Shown here: positions 1 through 7,443 of the stretch, piece by piece
Layout: the number at the start of each line of letters is the position of its first letter
Position numbering within the stretch: position 1 is the stretch's first letter
NCBI GenBank assembly: GCA_947470005.1
Contig: CANISA010000014.1
Location: 1 to 13,670 of the forward strand
Direction: 5' to 3'
DNA: 13,670 nt
DNA from: Legionellaceae bacterium
GTDB taxonomy: Bacteria; Pseudomonadota; Gammaproteobacteria; Legionellales; Legionellaceae
Program-made: the position numbers and the translations under genes
The notes under the pieces: model-generated
What the model was told of the DNA's origin: nothing
The model's database searches: none
Seen by the model: the letters and a program-made list of their open reading frames with translations, nothing else

Positions 1-33
1 TGGCCCATGGCGGCCTAATGAGAAGAGCGTGCG

Positions 34-387
34 TTGCCGGTTACGCCCTATGAAGTTAGGAAAAGATTAGGATTAAACTACACCAGTAATCTTGCTGAAT
101 CAACTGTAAATACACTCATTAACGATCGGCAAAAAGGTAAGAAAAAAATGTTATGGAGTCGTGATGGATCTCACAATGTTTTACAAATAAGATCATCGGA
201 TTTTAGTAATACATGGGCCAGTTGGCATGTTCAGAATGGAACGAGTTTACAAGAGCTGCAAATGTTAGGTGGGTGGTCAAGTTTTGAGATGGTGTTGCGT
301 TATGCGCATCTATCGAGTGACCATTTACGTGATGCTGCAGATCGAATTGGCTCGATGAAATTAAGAGGTAATTTTGGTGAAAATTAA
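34..387 (+). pseudogene. Chimeric remnant: IS transposase tail fused to tyrosine recombinase C-terminus
   Basis: This is a 117-codon open frame starting at TTG, with stops just upstream at 16-21 and no clear ribosome binding site. Residues 1-59 contain the pattern LAESTVNTLINDRQKG, then a WSRDG motif and LQIRSS. They resemble the C-terminal end of ISKra4-like transposases (family recall, no search run). Residues 60-117 are the C-terminus of a phage-type integrase: TWASWHVQNGTSLQEL, then LGGWSS, then RYAHLS with Tyr90 as the expected nucleophile. The catalytic Arg motif (H-x-L-R-H) that should sit just before TWAS is absent and replaced by SSDFSN. The switch occurs near nucleotide 211. Neither half can be a complete enzyme, so this is a recombination scar left by mobile DNA beside a tRNA gene. 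Confidence is high for the integrase half and moderate for the transposase half. Confidence 0.75.
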
Positions 388-433
388 AAAAAGTGGGCTA
401 GAAAGTGTGACAAATTTGCTACACCCACTTTTT
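388..433. terminator. Bidirectional hairpin terminator
   Basis: The arms AAAAAGTGGG (388-397) and CCCACTTTTT (424-433) form a perfect 10-bp inverted repeat, extended inward by TAG/CTA after a small mismatch. On the minus strand the stem runs into a T-rich tract, so it can end the tRNA transcript. On the plus strand it follows directly after the integrase remnant's stop codon. Confidence 0.75.
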
Positions 434-478
434 CAACTTTTTTCAGACTTACGTAACCACTTGATTAATCTACGAAAT

Positions 479-555
479 TGGTGCGCCCGGAAGGAATTGA
501 ACCTCCGACCCCCTGGTTCGTAGCCAGATACTCTATCCAACTGAGCTACGGGCGC
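479..555 (-). tRNA. tRNA-Arg (anticodon ACG)
   Basis: Read on the minus strand, this is a 77-nt cloverleaf. The 5' acceptor strand GCGCCCG (from 555) pairs with CGGGCGC, followed by discriminator A (482) and an encoded CCA (481-479). The D-arm GCTCAG and T-loop GTTCAATTCC are present. The anticodon ACG is complementary to plus-strand 519-521. ACG is presumably converted to ICG by TadA, as is usual in bacteria. The gene's 3' end faces the integrase remnant, the usual arrangement where a tRNA 3' end has served as an attachment site. It is the distal member of a two-tRNA transcript. Confidence 0.97.
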
Positions 556-562
556 ATAAAAC

Positions 563-652
563 TGGCGGAGAAAGAGGGATTCGAACCCTCGATGAGGTTT
601 CCCCCATACTCCCTTAGCAGGGGAGCGCCTTCGACCACTCGGCCATCTCTCC
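563..652 (-). tRNA. tRNA-Ser (anticodon GCT)
   Basis: This is a 90-nt class II tRNA on the minus strand. The acceptor strand GGAGAGA (from 652) pairs with TTTCTCC (one G-U pair). Discriminator G is at 566 and CCA is encoded at 565-563. The long variable arm and the T-loop GGTTCGAATCC are visible. The anticodon GCT is complementary to plus-strand 616-618 and reads AGC/AGU codons. Only 7 nt separate it from tRNA-Arg, so both are probably processed from one transcript. Confidence 0.97.
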
Positions 653-667
653 GTTCAATGGAGCGAG

Positions 668-695
668 AGTATATCAGCTCAGTATTGGGCGTCAA
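668..695 (-). promoter_or_regulatory. Sigma-70-type promoter of the tRNA-Ser/tRNA-Arg transcript
   Basis: On the minus strand, a -35 box TTGACG (695-690) and a -10 box TATACT (673-668) are separated by 16 nt. Transcription would begin about 8-10 nt before the tRNA-Ser 5' end at 652. Both hexamers match consensus at five of six positions. This is the best promoter in the window. Confidence 0.75.
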
Positions 696-876
696 CAGAT
701 AAGGGCACTTTTAATTTTAATATTTCTACAAATTAGGGTATTGTTGTTTTCTTCAGTCAGATTATGCTCGTGGGTGTATCCATGACGTCCACGTTTAAAA
801 TAGAATACGATTCGCCTTAAAGGATCAAAGACAAACGCGATTATATGCTGTCACAGGCATGTGCTAGGAGAGAGTG

Positions 877-2196
877 ATGAAGCAAGCGTCGAATTTAAGT
901 GGGAAGGCTGTGTATGTTGTGGATGGTAACCGCACGCCGTTTTTAAAAGCCAAAGGCTTGGGTCCCTTTAGTGCCTCTGATTTAGCTGTGGCGGCGGGAC
1001 TCCCGTTGCTGATGCGTCAGCCGTTTTCACCAACGGATGTGGATGAGGTTATTCTTGGATCGGCGATGCCTGGGCCGGATGAAGCCAACATTGCACGTGT
1101 TGTAGCGCTTCGATTAGGCTGCGGTGATCGTGTGCCTGCTTTCACCGTCATGAGAAATTGCGCTTCTGGTATGCAAGCCATTGATAATGCGGCCATGCAA
1201 ATTGCAAGCGGTCGTAGTCAATTGGTGTTGGCCGGAGGAATGGATGCGATGAGTCACGCTCCGTTACTCTTTAATGAAAAAATGGCATCATGGTTAGCAC
1301 GTTGGTTTATGGCGAAAAGCGCGACACAGCGTGTTGGCTTGATCACGCAATTGAAACCGTCATTTTTTGCACCTGTGATTGCGTTATTGCGCGGATTGAC
1401 TGATCCTATTGTTGGGTTAAACATGGGGCAAACAGCGGAGAAATTGGCTTATCGATTTCAGCTATCACGGGACGCAATGGATGCTTTTTCCAGTGAGAGT
1501 CATGCTCGTTTGGCTCGAGCCTATGCAGAAGGGCGGATGACTGAAGTCACGCCGATTATTGATAAAAAAGGGACTGTTTATACCCAAGATGATGGCATTC
1601 GTCCAGACTCAACCGTAGAAAAATTGGGCAAGCTTAAACCGTTTTTTGATAAAAAATACGGCATGGTGACCGCAGGTAATAGTTCCCAAATCACGGATGG
1701 GGCGTGTTTGTTGTTACTAGCCAGTGCCGACGCGGTCAAGAAGCATGGCTTGCATGTGATGGGACGTATTGTGGATTCTCAATGGGCAGCACTTGACCCC
1801 TCACAAATGGGACTAGGCCCCGTGCACGCGGCGACACCTATTATGCAACGTCATGGGCTGACTCCGAAGGATTTTAATTGTTGGGAAATCAACGAAGCGT
1901 TTGCGGCTCAAGTGTTGGCCTGTTTGGCGGCTTGGAATGACGCGGATTATTGTCGTACACAACTCGGTCTAGATGATGCCATGGGTGCACCGTCTTTGGC
2001 TTATGTAAATAAAGAAGGTGGTGCTATTGCTGCGGGTCATCCCATTGGGGCCAGTGGGGCGCGTATTGTTTTACATGTGTTGGAAGAATTGAGACAACAA
2101 GAGGGCGCGCGAGGTATGGCTGCTATTTGTATTGGCGGTGGTCAGGGAGGCGCTATGTATTTGGAGCGGGTGACAGAGGTGGGTCGTCATGAATAA
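877..2196 (+). CDS. fadI: Acetyl-CoA C-acyltransferase (3-ketoacyl-CoA thiolase), FadI-like
   Basis: Catalyses the last step of a fatty-acid beta-oxidation turn, cleaving 3-ketoacyl-CoA with CoA to release acetyl-CoA; cytoplasmic. The ATG at 877 is preferred over the GTG at 874 because AGGAG (866-870) then lies 6 nt upstream, giving 439 residues. Counting from the GTG, the nucleophile Cys96 lies in MRNCASGMQ, NEAFAAQ is at 340-346, GHP with the catalytic His389 is at 388-390, and the second catalytic Cys419 is in CIGGGQGG. The length exceeds the roughly 390 residues of FadA-type thiolases because of an insert around 135-185. It fits the FadI/trifunctional-beta class, though NEAF replaces the HEAF of E. 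coli FadI. The stop codon overlaps the next gene by 8 nt, and the order thiolase-then-hydratase matches fadI-fadJ. The 180-nt upstream region has only a weak promoter candidate (TTGTTG 741-746, TATGCT 763-768) and no visible FadR-type palindrome. Confidence 0.88.
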   Translation: MKQASNLSGKAVYVVDGNRTPFLKAKGLGPFSASDLAVAAGLPLLMRQPFSPTDVDEVILGSAMPGPDEANIARVVALRLGCGDRVPAFTVMRNCASGMQAIDNAAMQIASGRSQLVLAGGMDAMSHAPLLFNEKMASWLARWFMAKSATQRVGLITQLKPSFFAPVIALLRGLTDPIVGLNMGQTAEKLAYRFQLSRDAMDAFSSESHARLARAYAEGRMTEVTPIIDKKGTVYTQDDGIRPDSTVEKLGKLKPFFDKKYGMVTAGNSSQITDGACLLLLASADAVKKHGLHVMGRIVDSQWAALDPSQMGLGPVHAATPIMQRHGLTPKDFNCWEINEAFAAQVLACLAAWNDADYCRTQLGLDDAMGAPSLAYVNKEGGAIAAGHPIGASGARIVLHVLEELRQQEGARGMAAICIGGGQGGAMYLERVTEVGRHE

Positions 2197-4225
2197 TCAT
2201 AAGCATTGGGTCATAGAAATAGATTCAGATCATATTATTTGGCTTGGAATGAATCGGTTTGAAGAGCGAGTGAATACCATTAATGATGAGGTACTGGATG
2301 CATTAAATGGATTGCTTCATGATGTTTCTAAGATGAGTCATGCTAAAGGCCTCGTGATTCATTCCCTCAAAAAGAAAGGGTTTATTGCGGGAGCTGACAT
2401 CAATTCGCTGGCTCAACTCGATACGCCGGCTAAAGCAGTTGATTTCTTGCGAAAAGGCCAGTCGGTCTTTGCTCGTTTAGAGGAAATATCGATTCCAACG
2501 GTAGCCCTGATCGATGGATTTTGCATGGGCGGGGGGATGGAGCTCGTGTTGGCTTGTGATTACCGATTAGCCTCGGACGAAGACGATACGTGTTTTGGGC
2601 TTCCTGAAATATTGCTTGGCTTTCATCCTGGCTGGGGTGGAACGGTCCGATTACCGAGGCTAATTGGTGGTTTTCAGGCATTATCTCAGATGATTTTGAC
2701 TGGTTCGTCCGTACGTGCTCACAAAGCGAAAGCCCTTGGTGTGGTGGATGATGTTGTGCCGCTGCGTCAGCTGAGGCGGGCGGCGGTTTATTATATTAAT
2801 CAAAAGCCACCGAAACATAAAGCCTCGTTTTTGCAATCCCTTACTAATGCTGCACCTGTTCGCGCACTTTTGGCAAAAGTGCTGCGGTATGGCGCCGCGA
2901 AAAAAGTTCGTAAAGAGCATTACCCTGCACCGTATGCAGTCATCGACCTATGGGAAAAAGAAGGGGGGTTCGATGATCGGGCTTATCTAAAAGAAGCGGA
3001 CTCCGTTCATCAGTTGCTTAGTCAGGGCGACACAGCAAAGAACTTGATTCGTATTTTTTTATTAAGGGATCGATTGAAAGGGTTTGCTAAAGGCGTGAAT
3101 TTTCGTGCACAACACGTGCATGTGATCGGTGCTGGGGTTATGGGTGGTGATATTGCGGCGTGGTGTGCACTTCGTGGCCTGACGGTCACGCTGCAGGACA
3201 AAGCATACGCACAAATCGCACCTGCTGTTGGGCGTGCCCACGCCTTATTTAAGAAAAAATTGCGTAAACCACGGCTGATTCAAATGGCAATGGATAGATT
3301 AATTTCTGATCCAGATGGTCATGGTGTTGGGCGAGCGGATGTGATTATTGAAGCGGTTTTTGAGAACCTTCACGTGAAGCAAGCCATTCTCAAGCACGTG
3401 GAGACACAAGCAAAGCCTGATGCAATCATTGCGAGCAACACGTCGAGTATCCCTTTGGAAGAAATGAGCCAAGTGATGACCCATCCTGAGCGGTTAGTCG
3501 GCATTCACTTTTTCAATCCAGTCTCGAAAATGGAGTTGGTTGAGGTGGTGAGAGGCGAACAAACGTCACTTGAGGTGGCACAGCGTGCGTGCGCGTTTGT
3601 CAATCAAATAGGTCGTTTGCCTCTGCCTGTGAAATCAAGTCCTGGTTTTTTAGTGAATCGTGTGTTGATGCCCTATTTATTGGAATGCATCCAATTGCTG
3701 GAAGACGGTTATCGTGCGGAAGTTATTGATGAAGCCGCTAAAGCGTTCGGCATGATGATGGGTCCAGTGGAATTAGCTGACACGGTGGGCATGGATGTTT
3801 GCCTCGCGGTGGCTGAGAATTTGATGGCGCATTTTGGTGGTGCCGTGCCTAAACGTTTGCATGAGATGGTTCAGGCAGGCAAATTGGGTAAAAAATCAGG
3901 TGAAGGGTTTTATCGTTATAAGCATGGCGTTCCCATTAAGCAAAAAATATCCAATGATAAACACGGCGAAGAAATAGCACATCGCTTAATTCTTCGTATG
4001 GTGAATGAGGCGGCTATTTGTTTGCGAGAGGGCGTGGTTGAAGATGCGGATCTGCTGGATGCTGGGATGATTTTTGGCACAGGGTTTGCGCCGTTTCGTG
4101 GTGGGCCTATGCACTATGCGAAGCAGTTTGGTCATGACAAATTGAACGCATTGATTGCCCAATTGGAAATACAGTACGGGGAGCGCTTTAAAGCGGACAA
4201 AGGGATAACGACCGCCTCCTTCTGA
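2189..4225 (+). CDS. fadJ: Bifunctional enoyl-CoA hydratase/3-hydroxyacyl-CoA dehydrogenase, FadJ-like
   Basis: The multifunctional alpha subunit of the beta-oxidation complex: it hydrates trans-2-enoyl-CoA and oxidises the resulting 3-hydroxyacyl-CoA with NAD+. It has 678 residues, slightly shorter than E. coli FadB or FadJ (about 715-730). The N-terminal crotonase domain (about 1-190) carries the oxyanion-hole segment AGADI at 67-71 and catalytic Glu118 (GGGMELV) and Glu140 (GLPEILLG). A linker follows. The NAD-binding domain begins near 308 with GAGVMGG (314-320). The dehydrogenase motif HFFNPVSKME has catalytic His440 and is followed by GFLVNR at 486-491. C-terminal dehydrogenase domains contain GKLGKKSGEGFYRY (564-577) and FAPFRGGP (633-640). 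All key residues are present, so it should be active. Its start overlaps the thiolase stop, implying translational coupling and a two-subunit complex. A strong terminator follows. Confidence 0.9.
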   Translation: MNNHKHWVIEIDSDHIIWLGMNRFEERVNTINDEVLDALNGLLHDVSKMSHAKGLVIHSLKKKGFIAGADINSLAQLDTPAKAVDFLRKGQSVFARLEEISIPTVALIDGFCMGGGMELVLACDYRLASDEDDTCFGLPEILLGFHPGWGGTVRLPRLIGGFQALSQMILTGSSVRAHKAKALGVVDDVVPLRQLRRAAVYYINQKPPKHKASFLQSLTNAAPVRALLAKVLRYGAAKKVRKEHYPAPYAVIDLWEKEGGFDDRAYLKEADSVHQLLSQGDTAKNLIRIFLLRDRLKGFAKGVNFRAQHVHVIGAGVMGGDIAAWCALRGLTVTLQDKAYAQIAPAVGRAHALFKKKLRKPRLIQMAMDRLISDPDGHGVGRADVIIEAVFENLHVKQAILKHVETQAKPDAIIASNTSSIPLEEMSQVMTHPERLVGIHFFNPVSKMELVEVVRGEQTSLEVAQRACAFVNQIGRLPLPVKSSPGFLVNRVLMPYLLECIQLLEDGYRAEVIDEAAKAFGMMMGPVELADTVGMDVCLAVAENLMAHFGGAVPKRLHEMVQAGKLGKKSGEGFYRYKHGVPIKQKISNDKHGEEIAHRLILRMVNEAAICLREGVVEDADLLDAGMIFGTGFAPFRGGPMHYAKQFGHDKLNALIAQLEIQYGERFKADKGITTASF

Positions 4226-4229
4226 AAGC

Positions 4230-4257
4230 AAGGGGCCTACACGGCGCCCTTTTTTTT
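4230..4257 (+). terminator. Rho-independent terminator of the fadI-fadJ operon
   Basis: Five nucleotides after the fadJ stop, the stem AAGGG-GCC pairs with GGC-G-CCCTT (one bulged base, loop TACAC) and runs into eight Ts. Most of the hairpin sequence recurs at 7408-7430. Confidence 0.85.
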
Positions 4258-4306
4258 GCTACTTCACCCTGCGCCCTAAAGAGTATCAAGCAAGTGCCGA
4301 TAATAG

Positions 4307-4332
4307 TTGTAAAAGTATTTTTAATATATAAC
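4307..4332 (+). promoter_or_regulatory. Possible promoter of the decarboxylase/dehydrogenase operon
   Basis: The AT-rich stretch after the fadJ terminator contains TATAAC at 4327-4332, a fair -10 box, about 30 nt before the start codon. No convincing -35 box is present at 16-18 nt. A promoter is expected here because the upstream operon is terminated, but the exact site is a guess. Confidence 0.3.
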
Positions 4333-4363
4333 TGATTGTTGTACTTAATTGGAGCGCGATAGC

Positions 4364-6004
4364 ATGAAGGCATCTGACTTATTTTTAAAATGCTTAGAAA
4401 TGCATGGTGTTAAAACCATGTACGGCGTGCCCGGTGAGGAAAATGCAGACATCATGATCTCACTGAAAAAGTCCACCATTCAGTTCATTACCTGCTCTCA
4501 TGAACAAACAGGATCGTTCATGGCACAAATGCATGGTCAGTTGACCAATCTACCGGGAATTTGTCTTGCAACACTAGGCCCAGGGGCGACAAATATCATC
4601 ACCGGTGTTGCACAAGCGAATATGGATGGTGCACCGTTGATTGCGGTGCTAGGACAGGCAGATAGCAAGCGATTACACAAAACATCGCATCAAAATATTA
4701 ACTCAATCGAAATGTTCAAGCCTATCACAAAATGGGCAACAACCATTTTATCTGCCGATGTTATCCCTGAAGTGATTGCTAAAGCATTTAGAGTCGCAAC
4801 GTCTGGCCGGCCAGGAGCCGTGGTGATTGAACTACCAGAGGATATTGCAAAAGCTCAAACAAGCGCGGTGCCCATTACTATAAAAGCACATAGCAATCAG
4901 GAAGAAACATCTGAGGCTCAAGTCAAACACTTCCTCGATATATTTCAAAAGAGTAAAACCCCACTGCTTCTTTTGGGTGATGGTGCGACCCGTACGGAAA
5001 GCGACAAATTCGTTCGAGAATTTTTAAAACACACACAATGTTATTCCTCTCACACGTTTATGGGCAAAGGGGTCGTTAGCACGAATTATGATCGTTCTTT
5101 AAACTGTGTAGGGCTTGGTTTGAAGGATATTGCTTTAGAAGCGTTTGAGCAGGCCGATTTAGTGATTTGCGTGGGTTATCACATGGTGGAATGGTCACCC
5201 GCCAAATGGAATATTGGTATCAAAAAAAACATCGTCCATATTGATGCCGAACCTGCAGAAATTGATCAGCACTATTTACCAACCTTGGAATTAATCGGTT
5301 CAATACCGCGAATCTTGCATCAAATTAATGCGAAGTTAACCGTACAATATCGAAAAAAAGATCCTTACTTTCAGCCTATTAAGAATAAAGCAGATACAGA
5401 TCTTTCTAACGATGCAGATGATGCTGCTTTCCCCATGAAGCCTAAGCGCATATTGAAAGATATTCGGAGTACACTGGCAGACACCGACATATTGATAAGC
5501 GATGTGGGTGCACATAAGATGTGGATCGCGCGCCAGTATAGGGCTGAGCATTCCAAGACTTGCTTTATAAGCAATGGGTTCTGTTCGATGGGAGGAAGTA
5601 TGCCGAGCTCTATGGAAGCAAAGCGCCTTTACCCTCATAAAAACAGTGTTGCCGTGTGTGGGGATGGTGGTTTTGTCATGAGCATTCAATCGTTATTTAC
5701 CGGTGTTGCTCAGCATATCCCTTTTGTTGTCGTCGTTTGGCAGGACGGTCAGTACGGATTAATCAAATGGAAACAAGAAATGCAATTTCATGAGCACTCG
5801 TACACTGAATTGTACAATTGGGATTTAACTGCGATTGCGTCATCCATTGGGTGTCATGCGAAACATGTAACAGCAAGTAAAGATTTTGTACCAATATTAA
5901 AATGGGCTCTTGCTAATAAAAATAATCCAACCGTGATCGTGGTTCCAGTCGATTACAGTGAAAATATGAAATTATTTTACCATCTGCAAAACGAGATGAA
6001 ATAA
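4364..6004 (+). CDS. ThDP-dependent decarboxylase of the acetolactate-synthase family, probable 2-oxoglutarate decarboxylase
   Basis: A 546-residue thiamine-diphosphate enzyme with the three-domain acetolactate-synthase fold. The ATG at 4364 is preferred over the in-frame TTG at 4349 because GGAG (4351-4354) lies 9 nt before it. The N-terminal pyrimidine-binding domain has GVPGEEN (21-27), catalytic Glu47 in SHEQTG, and LGPGATN (71-77). The C-terminal pyrophosphate domain has GDGG (433-436), but Gln460 stands where the cation-binding Asn is usual (VVWQDGQYG). No acetolactate synthase regulatory subunit gene (ilvN/ilvH) is nearby, which argues against a branched-chain role. The next gene, 14 nt after its stop, encodes a succinate-semialdehyde-type dehydrogenase. 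That arrangement, and GVPGEEN, match the cyanobacterial 2-oxoglutarate decarboxylase described by Zhang and Bryant in Synechococcus PCC 7002, itself long annotated as acetolactate synthase. Fold: very confident. Substrate: inference; acetolactate synthase or another 2-oxoacid decarboxylase remains possible. Confidence 0.8.
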   Translation: MKASDLFLKCLEMHGVKTMYGVPGEENADIMISLKKSTIQFITCSHEQTGSFMAQMHGQLTNLPGICLATLGPGATNIITGVAQANMDGAPLIAVLGQADSKRLHKTSHQNINSIEMFKPITKWATTILSADVIPEVIAKAFRVATSGRPGAVVIELPEDIAKAQTSAVPITIKAHSNQEETSEAQVKHFLDIFQKSKTPLLLLGDGATRTESDKFVREFLKHTQCYSSHTFMGKGVVSTNYDRSLNCVGLGLKDIALEAFEQADLVICVGYHMVEWSPAKWNIGIKKNIVHIDAEPAEIDQHYLPTLELIGSIPRILHQINAKLTVQYRKKDPYFQPIKNKADTDLSNDADDAAFPMKPKRILKDIRSTLADTDILISDVGAHKMWIARQYRAEHSKTCFISNGFCSMGGSMPSSMEAKRLYPHKNSVAVCGDGGFVMSIQSLFTGVAQHIPFVVVVWQDGQYGLIKWKQEMQFHEHSYTELYNWDLTAIASSIGCHAKHVTASKDFVPILKWALANKNNPTVIVVPVDYSENMKLFYHLQNEMK

Positions 6005-6018
6005 AAATGGAGAATATC

Positions 6019-7392
6019 ATGTCCGAAATAATCACAATCAACCCAGCCAACGAAGAAATTTGTGGCCACTATCCTCTGATGAATCAAGAAGAGGTGAATT
6101 CAATTATAGAAGACATGCATCTCGTTCAACAGTCTTGGTCGCAAAGTGCATTATCATTACGGAAACAGTGCTTATTGAATTTGGCTGAATTGTTATTAAA
6201 AAATCAAGAAGAGGGTGCCCGACTTATTGTGCATGAAATGGGCAAACCCATGACTCAAGCCCTATCTGAACTAGAGAAATGTGCGCGCTTGTGTGAGTAT
6301 TATGCCCATGAAGGGGAGCATTTTTTAAAGCCTGAATCTATTCAAACCGAATATTATAAAAGCTATCGTTCATTTGAGCCATTAGGTATTATTTTTGCCA
6401 TCATGCCTTGGAACTACCCTTTTTGGCAGGTATTGCGATTCGCGGTGCCAAACCTCATGGTTGGAAATGCGGGTGTATTAAAACATGCCCCCAATTCAAC
6501 AGGCACAGCATTGTATATCGAGCAGCTTATTTTAAAGGCAGGTTTTCCAAAAGGTTTATTTCGAAGCCTTGTTATCGATGTGTCGCTTTCACCGTTCATT
6601 ATACACCACCCGCACGTCATGGGCGTGACCCTTACCGGTAGCAATCTGGCTGGAAAAAGTGTGGCGCAAGAAGCCGGTGCTGCATTGAAAAAAGTGGTTT
6701 TAGAGCTAGGTGGCAGTGACCCTTATGTGATTTTAGACGATGCGGATCTTTCCCTTGCTGCAGAGCAATGCGTTTCTTCCCGCTTAAATAATGCGGGTCA
6801 AGTATGCATTGCTGCAAAACGCATGATTGTCGTTGAAAAAGTCAAAGCTGAGTTTGAAGCCCTCGTGCTTGAGAAAGCAAAGGCCTATGTCATGGGTGAT
6901 CCATTGGACTCAAAGACATTACTGGGGCCTATGGCTCGTGAGGATTTACGCGCGAAATTGCATGAACAAGTACAGCGTTCGATTCAAGCAGGCGATCGCT
7001 GTCTACTAGGGGGCACATTACCAAACAATAAAGGGTATTATTATCCTGCCACCGTTCTTACGGATGTATCCGTTGATTCGCCTGCTTTCTGTGAAGAATT
7101 ATTTGGACCTGTGATTTGTATCATTGAAGCAAAAGATGAAAATGACGCCATTCGCCTTGCGAATACAACCGAATTTGGCTTGGCTGGAGCGGTCTTTACC
7201 CGCGATATAGTAAAGGGTGAAGCGCTGGCACGAAAAGCAATACATGCCGGCACTTGTTCTGTGAATGTGTCAGTCAAGTCTAATCCACGGCTACCCTTTG
7301 GTGGGATCAGGCAATCTGGCTATGGGCGTGAATTGTCTCTGGAAGGCATGCGTGAGTTCGTCAATATTAAAACGGTGATTGTGGAAAAATAA
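6019..7392 (+). CDS. NAD(P)-dependent aldehyde dehydrogenase, probable succinate-semialdehyde dehydrogenase (Sad/YneI type)
   Basis: Oxidises an aldehyde, probably succinate semialdehyde to succinate; cytoplasmic. The ATG at 6019 is chosen over the one at 6007 because GGAG (6009-6012) lies 6 nt before it and overlaps the earlier ATG, giving 457 residues. Catalytic motifs (numbered from 6019): PWNYP with oxyanion Asn132, cofactor-site KHAPN starting at Lys155, general base Glu229 in ELGGSDP, nucleophile Cys263 in GQVCIAAK, EELFGP near 360, and LPFGGIRQSGYGRE near 425. The KHAPN signature and short N-terminus are typical of the Sad/YneI subgroup, as is the length (E. coli Sad is about 462). It lies just downstream of the ThDP decarboxylase, whose product from 2-oxoglutarate would be its substrate. 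Together they would bridge 2-oxoglutarate to succinate without succinyl-CoA. Family assignment is very secure; the aldehyde substrate is inferred. Confidence 0.87.
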   Translation: MSEIITINPANEEICGHYPLMNQEEVNSIIEDMHLVQQSWSQSALSLRKQCLLNLAELLLKNQEEGARLIVHEMGKPMTQALSELEKCARLCEYYAHEGEHFLKPESIQTEYYKSYRSFEPLGIIFAIMPWNYPFWQVLRFAVPNLMVGNAGVLKHAPNSTGTALYIEQLILKAGFPKGLFRSLVIDVSLSPFIIHHPHVMGVTLTGSNLAGKSVAQEAGAALKKVVLELGGSDPYVILDDADLSLAAEQCVSSRLNNAGQVCIAAKRMIVVEKVKAEFEALVLEKAKAYVMGDPLDSKTLLGPMAREDLRAKLHEQVQRSIQAGDRCLLGGTLPNNKGYYYPATVLTDVSVDSPAFCEELFGPVICIIEAKDENDAIRLANTTEFGLAGAVFTRDIVKGEALARKAIHAGTCSVNVSVKSNPRLPFGGIRQSGYGRELSLEGMREFVNIKTVIVEK

Positions 7393-7402
7393 AAATTGAT
7401 TA

Positions 7403-7435
7403 AGAATAAGGGAGTCTAAACGGCGCCCTTATTCT
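7403..7435. terminator. Hairpin between convergent operons
   Basis: AGAATAAGGG (7403-7412) and CCCTTATTCT (7426-7435) form a perfect 10-bp inverted repeat around a 13-nt loop. It lies 10 nt after the dehydrogenase stop and 8 nt beyond the pdhC stop, so it can serve both strands. The T-tracts on either side are short, so efficiency is uncertain. Confidence 0.65.
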
Positions 7436-7443
7436 ATTCCCGT

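Noticed and set aside
478..702. 74-codon open frame beginning MVRPEGIEPP on the plus strand
   Set aside because: It lies antisense across tRNA-Arg and tRNA-Ser; the peptide is the well-known false product of translating the tRNA antisense strand.
703..873. FadR-like operator upstream of the thiolase gene
   Set aside because: No palindrome resembling the FadR site was found, only AT-rich sequence with a weak promoter candidate.
4349..4363. TTG start for the ThDP enzyme, five codons before the ATG
   Set aside because: The GGAG ribosome binding site overlaps the TTG and is correctly spaced only for the ATG at 4364.
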